64,000 bases of DNA from Setaria digitata. Taxonomy: Eukaryota; Nematoda; Chromadorea; Rhabditida; Setariidae. Within the stretch, counting starts at the first letter, position 1. Every line of letters begins with the position of its first letter. The notes beneath the pieces were generated by a model. It ran no database searches. It had not been told where the DNA came from and was given only the letters and a program-made list of their open reading frames with translations. The stretch covers positions 124,001 to 188,000 of the forward strand of contig RCAB01000027.1 of NCBI GenBank assembly GCA_003640385.1, given 5' to 3'. Shown here one piece after another: positions 1 to 11,197 of this stretch. The position numbers and the translations under genes are program-made.

Positions 1-1
1 T

Positions 2-1836
2 GACTATTTGTCGTTAGATAGTACGAGTTACTTACGAATTGAGAATCTTTTGGATGATTTAACGGAAAATTTTCCTCAGATTTCGAAAACTGTATTCTTT
101 TATCAAGAACGCTTGATAACTTATAGTGTTTCCAAAGCTGATTTGCCCGTACTCTATCGATACCTCACTCAGAATCTTCTTAGCAGATCATTGAAAGAAG
201 AACTGCAACCCGAAAGAAGTAGCAGGTTTGTTTTAATATTCATTTTTAATTGAAGCGTTCATCTTCTGACTTCATGAAGGTAAAAATTGATTTAAAGGTT
301 GAGTTTTTATTGGAAATATGTTGCTCTAAGTTTTTGCTAAACTTCTATCTAAAATGTCAAACTATTAGTAAAACTAATTTCCTCACTCATATAGCTGCAG
401 AAAATTTTTGAATATCACATGATCGGAGCTGTGGGACATTTTTATGATTACAATAATACATTATTTAGCTCTTGGTTGTTAGACTTTTAGAGAAAACGTA
501 TTTTTGGCAGTTCAAGGACCACCATTACTACTCATGATTGATAAACATCAAAAAGCGATTAAAGACCTTACAAACTTTCTAACGGAAATGACTGGAAATG
601 TAACTTCGTGTTTTACTGTTTGTGTTCATTTTATAATTTCAGAAAAGATTCGATTCATCGAGGAAAATTTTTAACAGGTTCAGTTGCATCTATCAAAAAT
701 CCTTTGACCAACGATAGTTACAATGCCAAATTGCCGGTCGTTTATTTATGTGATGATAATAATGGGCGAAGGCTTGCACCTTATGAAATGGTGATTTTCT
801 TTTTTTTTTTGCACTATAAAAAAGTGATATATTTATTTCTGCTAACGGGAAGATGAAAAAGAATGAAATCTCGGTAACGTCATGTCAGCAAACTTTTTTG
901 GTTCGAGAAAATAAGGAATATCATGTTCATATTATTCTTTGTTATCTTATATTTGTCCTTATGCATTTGACATTTCATCATCATTAACTGATATTATGTC
1001 AGAAATAATGAATTTTGCATTTTTTGAAATAAGTCCAGGATCATTCACCCCTTTGTGATTTCGAGGCCATGCCCTAAATTTTACGGTTTTTAAACTCTTC
1101 ATAGTGCCATTGATAGATTCAAATTTTTTTGAGATTTAGATCGCTTATCGTGCTCTGAATGCTACAATCTGTTTGTTTATCCAAAAAAGTGTTGACCTCG
1201 GATTCTTGCAACGGTTAGATAATTATCTCGGACCGGAATTAACTGCCTTAGCCTCTCGTGTTGCCGAATCATATGCTGCTTTGAATGATGTGTCAAAGAA
1301 AGAAAGCGAATTTCACTTTGTTTATTTTAATCCGGAAAGTATGAGTCTCAAGACAAGTCTTGCTGAGAATATTGACTCCAGTCGCAGCACAAATCTACCG
1401 TCTGTACCATCTTCAGTGTATAAGTAAGTCAAGAAATCTTTTTAAAAATCCAAAGTAGTTGAGAATAGAAGAAATGGAATAATATGCTCATAGCATCCCT
1501 TCTAGTCCTTTTAAAAGCTAGTATGGATACTAATTTATGTTTTGTTGTGAATAAATTTTTAATACTTCCCATTTTGTAAAACCATATGATGGCCATTAGA
1601 GATTTTTTTAACTTTTTAGATCAGCATGTGATATGTTTGATGAATTCCTGGAAGGGAATGACTTTGGCGAAACATCAGCTAAGCTGGATGCTGACTGGTG
1701 GCTTATTATTAAGAAAATAAACAAACGGTTCTTACTGCTCATATTACGGAGTGCTACACTTAGTGCGCCAGCTGAGGTTCAACAGTATGTTAATGATATA
1801 ATCAAAATTAACTTCGATACGGTGTTTTTGTTTTAA
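2..1836 (+). CDS. ccz-1: CCZ1 homologue, C-terminal part (5' end outside window)
   Basis: CCZ1 pairs with MON1 to form the guanine-nucleotide exchange factor that loads Rab7 on late endosomes, autophagosomes and phagosomes. Four exons are visible: 2-225, 643-790, 1140-1423 and 1620-1836 (stop). Together they encode the last 290 residues with matching phases (2, 0, 2). The frame collinearly matches what I know of metazoan CCZ1: a second longin segment with LPVLYRYLTQNLL, then GKFLTG, then LGPELTALAS, then HFVYFNP, and a last exon with WWLIIKK that ends close to VFLF, like the vertebrate C-terminus. The N-terminal longin domain lies upstream of the window. Splice sites are ordinary GT-AG (donors at 226, 791 and 1424). 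Intron 226-642 holds an unexplained open segment, reported separately. Family assignment is strong; exon edges are inferred by eye. Confidence 0.87.
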
Positions 1837-3259
1837 TGATGCGATTTATTGCTTATTTTTACTAGAATATGTTTGTGCATTAATTTTTGGTAGTATTCTC
1901 ATTCTTAAGAATTTTTTTCTTTTTCTTTATAAACGATGGATTCAGTTGCATTAATTGAGAACTGATAATTCGCTATTTTATCATCAGTTACATTTAGTCC
2001 TTCTTACTGAATTATTCTCTCCTTCCCGACAACTATAGAACATATTTCTTGGTAATTGTCAGTTGTTCATCGGAAATTACTTGCTTTTTGATTTAAATTG
2101 TAAAAAATGTTGAGTAGGTCTGTTATCAGTCCAGTTGTTTCCGTAAGCTAAATCCTGTAATTTGTACATTTATTTACGGGGCTTCTGAATTTAATAGTCC
2201 TGAGTAAAAATAACGCCAGGGCAGTTTCACCAAGAACAAATGTTTCTTTTAGTTCAGAAGGCGAGATTATCCACTTATTTCTGCTACCCGAAAATTAATA
2301 TATAAATATGTACTTATTGAACAAAGTTATAAAGGTAAAGCATTTTGAAACTCAATCTACTTTTCAAAAATGAATATTCCTATTGCGAAGATTTGCTGAT
2401 AAGCACATTGTGAAGAATACGGCATGAGATAATTTCGCAGAAACATCCTGATAACAGACCACCGACTTACTTGGAGATGCTGGGAGAGGTATTAACAAAA
2501 AGCAAACTTGTCTGATGAAAATTTCAATTAGATGTTGATTTTCGGTGTTTTTTCTAAAATAGACAATTGTTTGAAACTATGATACAGAAAAAGTTTTACT
2601 AGAGTTAAATACCAGACAGCACCACTTAAAAAAAAAAAAAAAGGAAACTAATGTTACCTTTCAACCGTCATCTATATATTTTTCTGCATGAACGTCACTT
2701 CCCGCTCCCGATATTTCTGTTTACTTTTAAGGTTGAATGTACAGTTTGAATGTAAGAAAATAGGAAAATGGCAATCTTCAATGGTTTGTAAATAAGAGAA
2801 TAATAAAGAGTATATTGAGCAAATGTTATCACTGTTGTGGAAGTTCGAGCATTCTCATCAAAATATTGTCGATATTTTTGATCACTGCAATTACATCTTT
2901 TTCCATCGCACTGCTCGTACCATTTGCTTGTCGAACTTCCTAATAAGATTTTTTATTAAGTTAAATCTTAAAAATAGACATGGGAAGTCGCAAATTTACA
3001 ACTGAGAAAATGAAGTTGGGATGAGGGATGAGACTTTCTGGACTTAACCCAAAATGTTCGTCAATGTGGTGAATTGCTTGGCCAATAAATTTTTAAATTA
3101 CTGGAAATTCTAGTGTCACCCATTGCATTCGTATGTGATAAATAGTAATATTAAATAAATAAAACGTATTCATGTAACAGAAAGTGGAAGGAAGATATCT
3201 AATGAGGGAAGGCAAAAAGTAAAATAGCACTGTAATGTTACAAAGCAAAGAGAGGTTCA
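1837..3259. other. Intergenic, convergent 3' ends of CCZ1 and ANKS3-like genes
   Basis: The two flanking genes converge here. I see no convincing exon. The only open frame of note (2823-3005, +) lacks family resemblance. On the minus strand a TTCTCAG acceptor near 3006 could begin an alternative 3' exon of the ANKS3-like gene (see findings). An AATAAA-like signal lies near 2800 and a 14-A run near 2630. Confidence 0.5.
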
Positions 3260-6200
3260 TCATTTAAATTTTACAACTAATTTAAAAAAAATCCTTAGCT
3301 TACTAACTTCTAACATAGCATAGGCTATTTTTCGAGAATGTCGACAAGCTTCTGAGATCGAATTTAATATTGAGCGATGCTCGTTCAACAAATTTCGAGC
3401 TTGTTTTAATTCATGCTGACATTCTGCCAACCGTTGTTGGCATTCCATTAGTTCAGTTGTTACCTGTTATCAATTTTCTTTTTTTGTTGCAGTTTATGTA
3501 ATAGAGGAAAACATTTGTAAAAAAAAATTTTTTTTCCTCATACCTTCTTTCCCTTCTTGCTCGCATTTTCTTTAGGGTAATTCCTCTGACAGTACTGAAC
3601 TGATTAATCAAAATGCTCTCAAAAATCGAGATTAAAAATTGGATTAAAAGCCAAATTAGAGAAATGACTATTTTGATTGCTTCAAATAGAATGTAAGCAA
3701 AAGAAAATCAACAAATTATATTCTTTATAATCGATCTTTTTTCAACAACCTGCTGAGAGTGCGATTCGGACTGTCCTCTTTCTCTGACGTAAGGATACGG
3801 AACTGGTTTTGCATCGTTTGTACAAAGAATAAGTGTCCCGTCAGTCCGATACTGTTGTATCACATTGAGCATTTTCTTGCGTGGACCGAACGCCTAACAA
3901 TTAAAGAAAATACTGAAGCAGAAACTAAACATCAAGTTGAAATCTCGAAGTCCAAGATCACAATGTTTCGATAAACTAACATAATATTTGTAGTTCGGAG
4001 CTTTGTAAAATTGAATTAAAAATTACCTTGATGCCGATTTCCATAAGATCAGAATCGTTAAGTTCTAAGAACAAATTCAAATCGATATTTTCATTTTCAA
4101 ACGTTTCGATATATTTCTCCAGTTTAAGACGCGATAGTAATTCTGTTAGTGAATTTACTTCCATTGTTTTCCTTATTGTACTGTTTTTCTTCTTTTTGCT
4201 CTAAAATGACTTTAGTCATGTACAGTGCCCTTCCTTTTATGTAAATGAAGCCTTACTAGGTCGAAAATATTCAAGTTTAACAAGTGGCTTTTTAACGTCA
4301 GCAACCCTTTATAATTCAACAACCCTTCTTAATTCAGAAATTTTATATTGAAGTTCAGACTCAATATAGGATCCTATAATTAAAAATGTAACTAAAGCAT
4401 CATTGAATTCATAAAAAGATCAGCAAATTAAACAAAATAAAAGAGAAAAAAAAGAAGAGTTCATAATTAAGAAGATAATCTACCGGTGGTGGATCCCTCA
4501 AAATAGCGATTGCTTTTGGATTATCAAATGCTAAGGCTTCACCGTCTTCACCTTTTGCATTTTTCAACTTTGGATCACCGTTCTAAAACGCTAAATTCTT
4601 CAGCAAAAGCAGCTAAGATGAGACAAATCAAAACAAATCATATGGATGATAAATTAGCTGAAACTGATAAAAACGACCAGGTATAAATTAATATATAAAT
4701 GGTAAGTTATCTGAAGAATTAATCCATGATAATAAATTAACTCCCAGAAGAGATATCATTTATCACAGAACTATTGCATATTGCTGATGTCGTGCTCATC
4801 TTATCAGAGTCAGCCTCATTTTTTCATGACTGAATCAGTGCAATGCATTCTTAAAAATTAATTACCTTTACAATGACTTAATAACTAAAGAAGTTGATGA
4901 TGTAAACCCTACAATTTAAAGTCTATTTGCTGCTAGACGTCGACAACTTTATCTGACAAATAATCTTAACCATGTTTTCTAAAGACTTCAAACTGAAAAT
5001 ACCACACATCGACTACGATCGTGTAAAATTAGACTTATGATAGCATTCTTTACTATTACAATTAAATATAAGAGAAATTCATTAATAAAGTTTACTTCAT
5101 GATCAGTACTGCAATACAACTGTTGCAGGAATAACAGGACAAGCAACAGTTTATTAGTAAAAAGTTTTCAGACATTCAAGAGAAGTAAAAAAAACATAAG
5201 GATTTTGTGTCCTGCTCTTCTTCTTACTCTTCACTGAGACATATTGAAATAAAAATTTTGGTTAATAATCAAAACCTATTCTTCTTACTAGAACCTGTCT
5301 GCGGAGAGAAAAATTCAATTTTTCATTTTCTTGAACCATCGGTGTCAACTGAGAGGAAAAGTGATGTTTCAAAAGTAGAAACAGGGGCTATTCAGCAATG
5401 TATGAAAATAATCTAGATTTGGAACAAAATAACAAATTATGATTTAATTTCTTTTTAAAATTCAGACCATAAGTGAAACAACTAATATAAGTATTGGAAA
5501 TGAAAATGTAAGTGTTCAGATGTTCTGAACACTTCATATGAAAATATAACTTAAAGGAGAAGTGGTAAAGGATGAAAAAGTGAATGGAAAATGCCAGGAA
5601 AGGAGGTATTTGGCAGCCCGATTTCACAGAATTTATGTAGGTAAATGACTTTGGTATGTTTAGCATAGCCCCAAAAACTAAGTTGTAAATTACATTCACT
5701 CACAGCAAATATTTCAAACCAGAAATAGAAGAAACATACATTTTGCAACAATGCAAGCAGCGTAAGTTCATGCCCGATGCAGCATGCAGTTAAGGTCGGT
5801 GTCATGCCAAGTAAATTAGGAATGTTCGGATTAGCACCATTATCCAGCAAAGCTTCTGCAACACTTGTTTGTGAGCAGGCTGTTGCATAAGCTAATGCCG
5901 TATCACCCATATTATCTTGCTTATCAATTACGGCGTCTTTTCGCATTAATAGTCGTACCTAAAGAAAATTTTATTTCGTTCAGTTCGAAGTTGAAGGAAG
6001 CAAAAAAAAACATAAGACTTACTACTTAATTTTACAAAAACTTATATCCAAAATCGCTTTAAATTGTGGAATTTTTTCCTCAATTTTTCAAAAAGCAAAT
6101 TCAAAAATTGGAACTTTTCAAATTCCATTTCATAGACAGATTAAAAATTCTCAAACTGCATAATTGGGAGAATGAAACCTACAACTGCTAAGTTCCCACA

Positions 6201-6867
6201 TGTAGCAGCAAGCATTAGAGCTGTTTGTCCATTTGGATTACACAAATCTACCAAGGCACCCGATTTAAGCAATAACGCGCAAACAGCTTCATGTCCAAGA
6301 TAAGCGGCGTACATCAGTGAACTCCATCCGCTTCCATTTAAGCGATTGGCATCGTAACCAGATTCAAGCTGTGCCTGAAACTGATTTGCAGTTACCATTC
6401 CGAATAAAACGGTATAATCACATGAACAAGCCATCCATGCGAGCTCTAAATTAATTTTCAATTACTTCAATTGATGCTTGAAATCGTGGTACTTTAAAAT
6501 TCGCATGCTGATTCTATAGATAACGTAATACACATTTAACTATCCTCACCTACTAGCGCAATTTAGTACCTTTAGACTAGTCTGTGCAGGTGTTTGCTTT
6601 ATCCTAGAGGAAGCAAAAGGATACCTCAATTACCGGTACATCGCCCATACTAGCTGCGGTATAGATATCATATGGACTAAAGAGAGCATCATCATATATC
6701 CGAGGAAGCTGCACCGCCGCTTCACAAGTTTCCTCGTACGACTCGAGTAAATGACTTCTCGCCGTTGTGTTATGACATATTCTCGGCAAATCATCACTGA
6801 AACGCACCGACCGTACTGCTCCTGCCATAACTATCCTCAAATATTGACACCGAACAAAATTCATCAC
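3260..6867 (-). CDS. ANKS3: Ankyrin-repeat and SAM-domain protein, ANKS3-like
   Basis: In vertebrates ANKS3 is a ciliary/nephronophthisis-module scaffold that binds partners through its SAM domain. Exons on the minus strand: 6625-6867 (ATG), 6183-6443, 5740-5958, 4484-4582, 4027-4200, 3750-3893 and 3260-3463 (stop). They encode about 447 aa, and all six introns are phase 0. Order of parts: a short N-terminus; ankyrin repeats beginning at YDIYTAAS and including SSLMYAAYLGHEAV, QTALMLAATCGN and GDTALAYA; a Lys-rich linker; a SAM domain (LLSRLKLEKYIETF through SDLMEIGIK then FGPRKKM); and a C-terminal helix rich in Glu, Gln and Arg that is probably coiled coil. The SAM segment aligns almost residue by residue with vertebrate ANKS3. 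The worm linker between ankyrins and SAM is much shorter than in vertebrates, where it is several hundred residues. The last exon contains a good donor (GTAAGC, about 30 nt before the stop), so the true C-terminus may lie on a further exon. Confidence 0.85.
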
Positions 6868-9560
6868 CTCTAGTTGTCAATGATAAGCGCTGATCTTATC
6901 TGCCAGGATCAGCCATATTTCATATTTTAAAAATTACGATTTGTACTCTTCGTGAAGGCATATCACTCAGAACAGTGATCAGTGTGAAAAAATAATAAGG
7001 ATTTCGAGAAGTTAAAATACCGAGTTGTTATGATGCTCTTCAAATTAATTCAGATAAAATTTAAGTAAATTTAAAATCACTCCCGAGAAAACTTACACAT
7101 ACATAGCATACAAAATTATTAATTTTCTGAGATCATAAAAAGTTTTATGAAATATTTATAAACGTTCAGGGATTTGTGCTTATCATAATTAGTGAATAAA
7201 TAAATAAACAAAAAGGGTAATGAAATAAAAAAAAATGAAACAATTCACAGGTGTTTAAACAAGCGAAGCAAAAAGAATTTTCATTCCTCCTCAATATATT
7301 ATGAAGATGCATAACTAAATAGAGATCAACGAAATATATTTTCTGGAGTCTTCCTAAAACCGTCACACAACAATACAAACCCTAGTTCCTTCACCAATCT
7401 TGTTCAACAGTTTGTATTTGATATATTTAATAGGATTTTTAATCTGATCAGTAAGAGGTTGATAACTGAGCTTAGCGTTACCAACCTAGCATTTGAAAAT
7501 AGATACAAATTCTTTATTAATACATATGTTTCTTGCTGTTGGAATGTCATGAATCTGCATTCTTTTCCTAATCAGTTTTTTGCTAGGCATGTTGAAAACA
7601 TTGAATTTGATTCCGGTTATTTCAATTCCAAATCAAATTTAAGAACTCTAGCATTAAAAAGCACTAATTTAATAATATAATTAACATTTCTACTTCATGC
7701 TCATTCCGTTGATGAGCAGTTGTAAATGTTTCAAAAGTTGATCGAATTTTGTGGTTCATCTATTTTATCATATTTCATTTTTTTTATTAACCAAATGATA
7801 AAAGAAAAAGACAGAAATTCGAAATCTACAATTACAAGTGGAAAAGAGTTAAATTTGCACTGAATTGTTTTGAAATTCTTAATTTTAAAAATTCTAGCGT
7901 AGTTGAAATTAATAGCTTGAAATTGGGCTATTGCTTCTCCCAGCCACTGTCTCGTAAGGCTGAACAAATCTGACCAAACAGTGTTCCCTGAGCACAAAAA
8001 TAAGAAGTCTAATTAGCAATACACAGTTTGAAAATAATTCATTGTTCAGTAAGGAGCAATTACACAGAAGTGATAAAGAGAGTTGGCTGTATAGGAAGGA
8101 TGATGGTCAAACGATCTGACATCATTTAAACAACGTAAGAAACTCGTTCCTCTCTAAATGATAGTTCCCCACTGCCGGCGAAGTTGACGACTGCAATGCA
8201 ATGCAGTGAATTTGTATCTTTTTTTTTAATTTCGAAATCGATGAGAAATCAAAATCCCTGGAACCATTTCCAAGATATCTATCCTTTAATATAATATAAT
8301 ATCTATATCCTTTAATATAACTAGCTCATCTCCTTATCTTCTCTGAAAATATTGCCGGACAAGAAAACTTTTTAAATTTCACAATGTAAAAACCAGAGTT
8401 AGCCAATTCTTGTTGTAAGCAGCAGAAAAAACTCATTGGTATTTTTCTTTTTTCAACTCTGTACCTGCATAAGCATCATACACACAGAAAAAGGATGTGT
8501 AGAAAAGATTTTCCTATAAAATCCGTCTGTTGCCTATATCGTACTCGGAAGTTTTGCAAATCTATTCCTTGTTTCCACAGAGAAACATCGTTCACAATCA
8601 CTATCGTCCTTTTCGAGATTTTCCACTTTCAGTTCTTTCATTACCTCTCCGAACCGGAACTTTTCAAAAATGCGAGATTTCCTCCAGCAAAAAATGGAAC
8701 TTGTTCGTCCAAAAACTGCAACTGTTAGAATGACATCAATGCTCCAGTAAGAAGCATTTCAGAACAGTACCGAAGTGAAATGCAGAGATCCACTCGGTGC
8801 TCCACGAAGTTTGTCCTGTAAGCAAATCTGGGAAGTAATCATAACAGCGTTATTTGCACTTAGAAGGTTATCATCACTATTTGTGATAGTGAATGGTGGC
8901 TACAGTATGCCGTGAAGTGTCTGAGAAGGCACAGACGTATATGTAGTATAAAGAGAGAGAGGAGAGAAAAGGAAAGAGGTTGAGAACGATGATAAAAGAC
9001 TGTGGATATGTTGGAATCTGCTGATAACAGAACGAAATCAACTGACTTATCAGCAATACTGCACGTCGGCCAACCAACAACGACTGCATGTCGCATGCAC
9101 TCATATAGGACGTGGACAACAAGTATCAGTCACACACGGACGAAGCCTGGGACTGTTAACGTAATGACAGGCCAAAGTGCTCTTTACGCCCAACCAACTT
9201 ATTCGCGCCCACACTGAACGAACTTTAGTTGGTCCGTTAAAATGTGTTTCAGACCAGGTATTCAACGAAAGGTGGAGACCGCAGGGGGTGGAAGATGTTT
9301 TGCTTATACGTATCCACACATTTCCATTGAGAATTAGCCTTTGCTACTGATTTTGGAAGGAAGCTAGCAAAAGTCGTGGTGTACAGCGTGAATAGATATG
9401 GGGGCCTAGACACTTTCGGATTTTGTCCATTGTTTCAAAATTTAAAATGTGGAAGTCTTTCAGCATCCTGGCTAGCGCCGTATTGTCAAATTCTATTTAT
9501 CTTAATTGTTCTCCCAGTACAAGTATACAAGCATTGATCATATCGACAGCGGTGTCAACT
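6868..9560. promoter_or_regulatory. Divergent intergenic region, ANKS3-like / EIF1AD
   Basis: Both flanking genes start here and point away from each other, so the stretch should hold two promoters. No coding segment can be supported. Overlapping frames around 8495-8733 and 8860-9319 occur in a slightly GC-richer patch but match nothing I recognise. A direct repeat of an ATCCTTTAATATAA unit occurs at about 8280-8322. Confidence 0.4.
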
Positions 9561-11197
9561 ATGTCTCTTACCACGAAGAAACGCTTTGTAATGAAACAGG
9601 CAGAAAGTGAATTGTTTGTACCGAAGAAGGACGAGATTATCGCACGTGTTTTGCGATCTCCAGGAAGAAATCTGCATGAGGTTAGCTCTCTGACCTTTGT
9701 CTGAATCTTTGCTAGTAAGATTTTAAAATGAATTACTATATCATCCTTGTATCAACTTTTTTCGGTGTGCGTGGTAGTAGAGGAATGTACATTCCAACTT
9801 TCACTTTTACAATTATGAATCGTGATTTTATTTTGAATACACAATTTACTCTTCTAGTCGAGTAGTTGAAAAATTATGAAGTAGTATTTTTTTCTCCATC
9901 CATAATCATTAGATATTATGTCTTTACTACGTGTTAGAAAATCGGGTTACGGCTTTCATTTATTAAAGTTTATCAAATTTATCAAAACTTTCTGATAATA
10001 GATTAAAAACAGCAATTTATTTCAGGTGGATGATGAAAAAGGTGAAAAATACTTAGTAAGTATGCCGAGGAAATTCAGAGAAACAATATATATCAAGCGA
10101 GGCAGTTTTGTTTTTGTAATGTCGATCGAAGAAGGTGTCAAAGTGAAAGGAGAAATTACTCAAATTTTGGATAACGAAAATGTTTTATATTTAAGAGAAC
10201 AAAAGATGTGGCCCGAAAGGTTTCCATTTCATTTAATACAAATAATCAGTTTCCATTTAACGAAGTTTTGTCATTTTTATTGTTTCATTTAGCTATCGAT
10301 TTTTAACTTACACTCTCCTTTTTATGTTTTCTAGCATGGGTTTTGAAATGTTGAACAGTTTTTGTGGTTTAGAACAGTGCAGGTATGGAGCTGTGTACTG
10401 TATAAGAAATTTTTGTGCTTTTTAATAGCTAAAAAAAGTCCAATATAAGAAATGAGAGGAATTTCGTTTCGTGCTGCCAAAGGGAGGTTGCATCTATCAT
10501 CTACTGTTTTTTCTTTTTTTTTTTTTTTTCTTTTAAAAATACTTTTAAGATTCGAAATATATGCAGAAAGTATAACCCGTGAAGCAAAGAGAGGTATTAC
10601 TGCTAGTGGTACAAGAAGGCATGATGTTATTGATGAAGATATGTTGCCATCTAGCGATGATGAGTGTGACGAAGAGGAAGAAGATAATGAAAAGAACAAT
10701 GGTGATAGATCAACGGATGATTCTTTCGATCTAGCAGGTTCTTTTTAAAAGCGTTCTTATGCGACGTTTTGGATGCATAAGAAATTCAGGAGAGATATAT
10801 TTTGCATTTGACTGTATCCTGTAAAGTCAGGTTGACTCACCCTTAAAGGATCTATATCTTGAGTGTTATAAATATTGCTTTCAAAGTCAGTTATTTAAAA
10901 CGAAAAGCTACACGTAAAACTTATTTAAATTTGGATATTAGCTACTTTTACATTCTTTTTTGCTTTCCGTGTTCATTACAATACTGATTTTAATACCTTC
11001 TGTTGCTNATCTTTGTTCATTACAATACTGATTTTAATACCTTCTGTTGCTATCCAGTCTCCATTTGAGGCACTAATTTTCTAGAAAGTGATGAATTGGA
11101 CAAGAAGGAGGAAACAGATAACAGTGGTGAAGAAGGATCAGATAGTAATAATGTTCCTTTCAAAGTGTATAATCCAAATCGATTAAGACGATTGTAA
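9561..11197 (+). CDS. EIF1AD: EIF1AD (eIF1A-domain RNA-binding protein, OB fold)
   Basis: EIF1AD is a nuclear eIF1A-like OB-fold protein; vertebrate homologues take part in late 40S ribosomal subunit maturation and stress responses. Exons: 9561-9680, 10026-10219, 10335-10366, 10567-10737 and 11085-11197, giving 209 aa against about 165 in human. The OB fold (roughly residues 20-105) carries RVLRSPGRNLHEV, KYLVSMPRKFR, IYIKRGSFVFV and EEGVKVKGEI, all hallmarks of the family, followed by MWPERF-type sequence. The C-terminal tail is acidic and Ser-rich (SSDDECDEEEEDNE), as in vertebrate EIF1AD. I chose ATG 9561 because it aligns with the family start. The frame is open upstream to 9423 and could encode a 46-residue extension, but that is not family-like. 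The 32-nt third exon is the weakest part of the model but is needed to keep the phase. The last intron contains an N inside a duplicated block. Confidence 0.9.
10971..11052 (+). repeat. 45-bp tandem duplication containing an N
   Basis: A 37-base block starting GTTCATTACAATACTG occurs at 10971-11007 and again, identically, at 11016-11052. The two copies are separated by nATCTTTTG-like sequence, with the ambiguous base at 11008. It lies in the last intron of EIF1AD, so coding is unaffected. It looks like a gap-closing artefact rather than biology. Confidence 0.9.

Noticed and set aside
5388..5739. Minus-strand frame running beyond the ankyrin exon
   Set aside because: Read-through past the GTATGT donor; the ankyrin frame ends at 5740 and continues on exon 4484-4582.
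8860..9319. Four overlapping frames on both strands
   Set aside because: No homology or phase-joined exons; overlapping frames in a locally GC-richer patch are expected by chance.
10331..10699. 122-codon minus-strand frame rich in Ser
   Set aside because: It is the antisense of the acidic tail exon of EIF1AD.
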